From: Brevundimonas sp. UBA7635
GTDB taxonomy: Bacteria; Pseudomonadota; Alphaproteobacteria; Caulobacterales; Caulobacteraceae
DNA length: 6,873 bases
Direction of reading: 5' to 3'
Assembly: GCA_002483865.1 (NCBI GenBank)
Contig: DLIT01000162.1
Span: 1 to 6,873 of the forward strand
Below, piece by piece: positions 4,820 through 6,873 of the stretch (positions are counted from its first letter, which is position 1; each line of letters begins with the position of its first letter). Under the pieces are notes generated by a model. It ran no database searches, was not told where the DNA came from, and saw nothing but the letters and a program-made list of their open reading frames with translations. The translations under genes and the position numbers were made by a program.

Positions 4820-6873
4820 ATGCGCCATCTTCTTCTGGCAGGAACCGCCCTGATCGGCTGCGTGGCCGCCGCGCCCGCACTGGCAGACACCACCGCGCCT
4901 GCGTCAGGCACTGCCGCAGCAGTAAAGGCCATGCCCCAGACCGGGGACCATGGCGTCCTGATCTTCAACCGGGACTTCTTTGCAGGTCACAATCCCAATA
5001 CCGCCCTGGACATGGTCAACCGCATCCCCGGCTTCTCGGTCAATGACGGGGACGGGGCGCGGGGCTTTGAGGGCGCGGTCGGCAATGTCCTGATCAACGG
5101 CAGTCGCCCGGCGTCCAAAAACGACACTGGCTCGGCGGTCCTGGGTCGCACCCTGGCCAGCCAGGTCGAGCGGATCGAGCTGGTCCGCGGCGGTGCCCCC
5201 GGCATCGAGATGCAGGGCTATGCCATGGTGGCCAATGTCATCCTGAAGAACACGGCCAGCAGCGAGCACATCCTTACCTACAACGCCTTCCTGTTCGAGG
5301 GCGGTCAGGACCTGTTCGGCGGCAGCTATCAGTTCACCCGCCGTCAGGGGGACTACAGCTGGGGCGTGACCCTCAGCGACGGCATCTCCTCAAGCGATTC
5401 CAACGGCGCGGGCCCCATGCGCCGCGTTGCCCCGGACGGCAGCGTCCTGAGGCGTGAGGACTTCTACAACGATGGCTATGGCGGCGGGAACTCGATCCGC
5501 GGCAACTGGTCCGGCCCTGTCGCAGGGGGCAAGCTGGATGCCACGGCCCGCTATGGCATCAACGACTGGCACAACATCACCCGCCAGACCTCGGACACCG
5601 TGCTGCGCCTGTCGCAAAGCGCCGACGAATCCACGGGCGGCGAGGTCGGCCTGGCCTACACCCGCCCCCTGTCGCAGCGCCTCAAGATGGAGACGCGCCT
5701 GATCCATGAGTTCAACAGCTTCGACAATGTGAACACCTCGGACAGCCGCATCGACGGCGTGGATTCGGACCAGCAGCGCTTCACCTCTGAAGGCAAGGCC
5801 TCCGAGACCATCCTGCGCAGCCTGGTCCGCTTCGAGCGCAACAGCGCCATGGAGTTCGAGGCGGGAGGCGAGATCGCCTATAATATGCTGGAGACCGACC
5901 AGGCCTATTCCATCGGCGGCACCCCGGTCGAGCTGCCCTCGGCCTCGGTCACGGTCGAGGAGACGCGCGGCGAGCTGTTCGGCAAGGGCACCTGGCGGCT
6001 GAACCCGGACTGGACCCTGGAAGGCGGGCTGCGGCTGGAACACTCGACCATCAGCCAGTCGGGCGATGCCAACCAGGAGAAGAGCTTCTTCTTTGCCAAG
6101 CCGCGCGTCCTGGCCACCTGGAGCCCCGGCGAGAAAAACCAGTTCCGCCTGCGCCTCGAACGGGTGGTGGGCCAGCTGAACTTTGGCGACTTCGCCGCCT
6201 CGGCCAGCCTGTCGGACGAGAATGTCCTGGGGGGCAACGTAAACCTCAGCCCCGAGCAGCGCTGGGTCAGCGAACTGACCTATGAGCGGCGCTTCTGGGA
6301 CGAGGGCATCATCAGCATCGGCCTGCGCCACGATGAGATCAGCGACGTCATCGACGTGATCCCGCTGGAGAACAACCTGGCCGCCATCGGCAATATCGGC
6401 GACGGCACCCTTGACCAGCTGGCCGTCAACATCACCGTGCCGACCGATCGCATCGGCTTCAGCGGCGGCCAGGTCTCGTTCAAGAACACCTGGAACAAGA
6501 CCGAGGTCACCGACCCCACCACCGGCCGGACCCGTCCCATCTCGGGCATCCGGGCCTCCCAGGCGGTCATTGGCGTCCAGCAGGACATCGCCTCGTGGAA
6601 GCTGCAGTGGGGGGCCAACTGGCTGCCGCGCATCGGCCAGTTCGACTATCGCCCGGACGAGGTCTCGGGCTGGCGCGGGCGGGACTATTACGAGTTCTGG
6701 GCCGAGTACAAGCCGACGCCCGGCCTGTCGATCCGCGCCCAGGTCAACATCTGGGACGACTTTACCACCGAGCGCACGGTCTATTCGGACCGGGTCACCC
6801 GGCCGGTCGCCTTTGTCGAGAACCGCTTCATCGACCCGCGCACCTTCTACCAGATCCGCCTGCGCAAGACCTT
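4820..6873 (+). CDS. TonB-dependent-receptor-like outer-membrane protein (last base of final codon and stop outside the window)
   Basis: An outer-membrane beta-barrel with an N-terminal plug, probably for uptake of an unknown substrate. 684 full codons are present without a break. A signal peptide of about 22 residues ends ALA before DTT. Residues about 45-145 are the plug: FFAGHNPNTALDMVNRIPGF, then GARGFEGAVGNVLINGSRPASK, then ASQVERIELVRGGAPGIEMQG and VANVILK. These are the strand and turn signatures of the plug domain, with the usual VERIEV-RG-P motif. The rest is long amphipathic strands with aromatic girdles. It ends YQIRLRKT plus TT, so Phe is almost certainly the last residue, the standard barrel C-terminus. 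No clear TonB box is seen between residues 23 and 45. No transport or regulatory partner genes are adjacent. LIGC at 11-14 resembles a lipobox, but the ALA site and the family favour ordinary cleavage. Confidence 0.88.
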   Translation, partial: MRHLLLAGTALIGCVAAAPALADTTAPASGTAAAVKAMPQTGDHGVLIFNRDFFAGHNPNTALDMVNRIPGFSVNDGDGARGFEGAVGNVLINGSRPASKNDTGSAVLGRTLASQVERIELVRGGAPGIEMQGYAMVANVILKNTASSEHILTYNAFLFEGGQDLFGGSYQFTRRQGDYSWGVTLSDGISSSDSNGAGPMRRVAPDGSVLRREDFYNDGYGGGNSIRGNWSGPVAGGKLDATARYGINDWHNITRQTSDTVLRLSQSADESTGGEVGLAYTRPLSQRLKMETRLIHEFNSFDNVNTSDSRIDGVDSDQQRFTSEGKASETILRSLVRFERNSAMEFEAGGEIAYNMLETDQAYSIGGTPVELPSASVTVEETRGELFGKGTWRLNPDWTLEGGLRLEHSTISQSGDANQEKSFFFAKPRVLATWSPGEKNQFRLRLERVVGQLNFGDFAASASLSDENVLGGNVNLSPEQRWVSELTYERRFWDEGIISIGLRHDEISDVIDVIPLENNLAAIGNIGDGTLDQLAVNITVPTDRIGFSGGQVSFKNTWNKTEVTDPTTGRTRPISGIRASQAVIGVQQDIASWKLQWGANWLPRIGQFDYRPDEVSGWRGRDYYEFWAEYKPTPGLSIRAQVNIWDDFTTERTVYSDRVTRPVAFVENRFIDPRTFYQIRLRKT

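Noticed and set aside
4850..4864. A lipobox (LIGC) making the plug-barrel protein a lipoprotein
   Set aside because: Cys14 follows a short hydrophobic stretch, and a normal ALA cleavage site comes 8 residues later. Receptors of this kind are usually not lipidated. I consider this unlikely but not excluded.
5390..6331. A 313-codon minus-strand frame opposite the outer-membrane protein gene
   Set aside because: The plus-strand frame is open over 684 codons with clear plug and barrel features. The minus frame is compositionally biased and has no domain.
1..6873. CRISPR arrays, tRNA or rRNA genes, insertion sequences, phage or RiPP precursor genes near tldD
   Set aside because: No regularly spaced repeats, cloverleaf sequences, transposase signatures or convincing small precursor ORFs were found on either strand.

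Overview
The window is GC-rich DNA with tightly packed genes. It looks like an alphaproteobacterium, most likely of the Caulobacteraceae (Caulobacter/Brevundimonas type). I base this on the aa3-type oxidase genes coxB-coxA lying near tldD, on codons that strongly favour G or C at the third position, and on a TonB-dependent-receptor-like outer-membrane protein of a kind I associate with caulobacters and sphingomonads. The genus is an inference, because no rRNA or other phylogenetic marker is present.

Layout, left to right. (1) On the minus strand, bases 1-1070 hold coxB (cytochrome c oxidase subunit II, complete) followed by the first 30 codons of coxA (subunit I), which runs off the left edge. 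(2) Bases 1071-1318 are a divergent promoter region with several dyads. They include a likely PadR-type operator between the -35 and -10 of the rightward promoter, and two small dyads in the probable coxB leader. (3) Bases 1319-3103 are a compact rightward operon: a PadR-family repressor, a HAAS (DUF1700-like) membrane protein, and a membrane-anchored or exported GIN-domain (DUF2807-like) beta-helix protein. (4) Bases 3236-4669 are tldD, a zinc metallopeptidase with intact zinc ligands. It has no good Shine-Dalgarno sequence and may be leaderless. (5) Bases 4820-6873 are a TonB-dependent-receptor-like protein, complete except for the last base of its final codon and its stop.

How the genes work together. 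CoxB and CoxA are the CuA and heme/CuB subunits of the terminal oxidase. The PadR-HAAS-GIN cluster is best read as an autoregulated envelope-sensing unit: a cytoplasmic repressor, an inner-membrane protein with a cytoplasmic helical domain, and an extracytoplasmic beta-helix protein. HAAS-PadR pairs are known mainly from Gram-positive bacteria, and the signal and output here are unknown. TldD normally works with TldE/PmbA, which is not in the window. The outer-membrane protein has its own leader, with a repeated TTGTAAC element and a hairpin that overlaps its ribosome binding site.

The most interesting items are the self-contained PadR-HAAS-GIN module with its candidate operator, the possible leaderless start of tldD, and the SD-masking hairpin and plug-barrel protein without an obvious TonB box at the right end. 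I see no CRISPR array, tRNA, rRNA, insertion sequence or phage gene.
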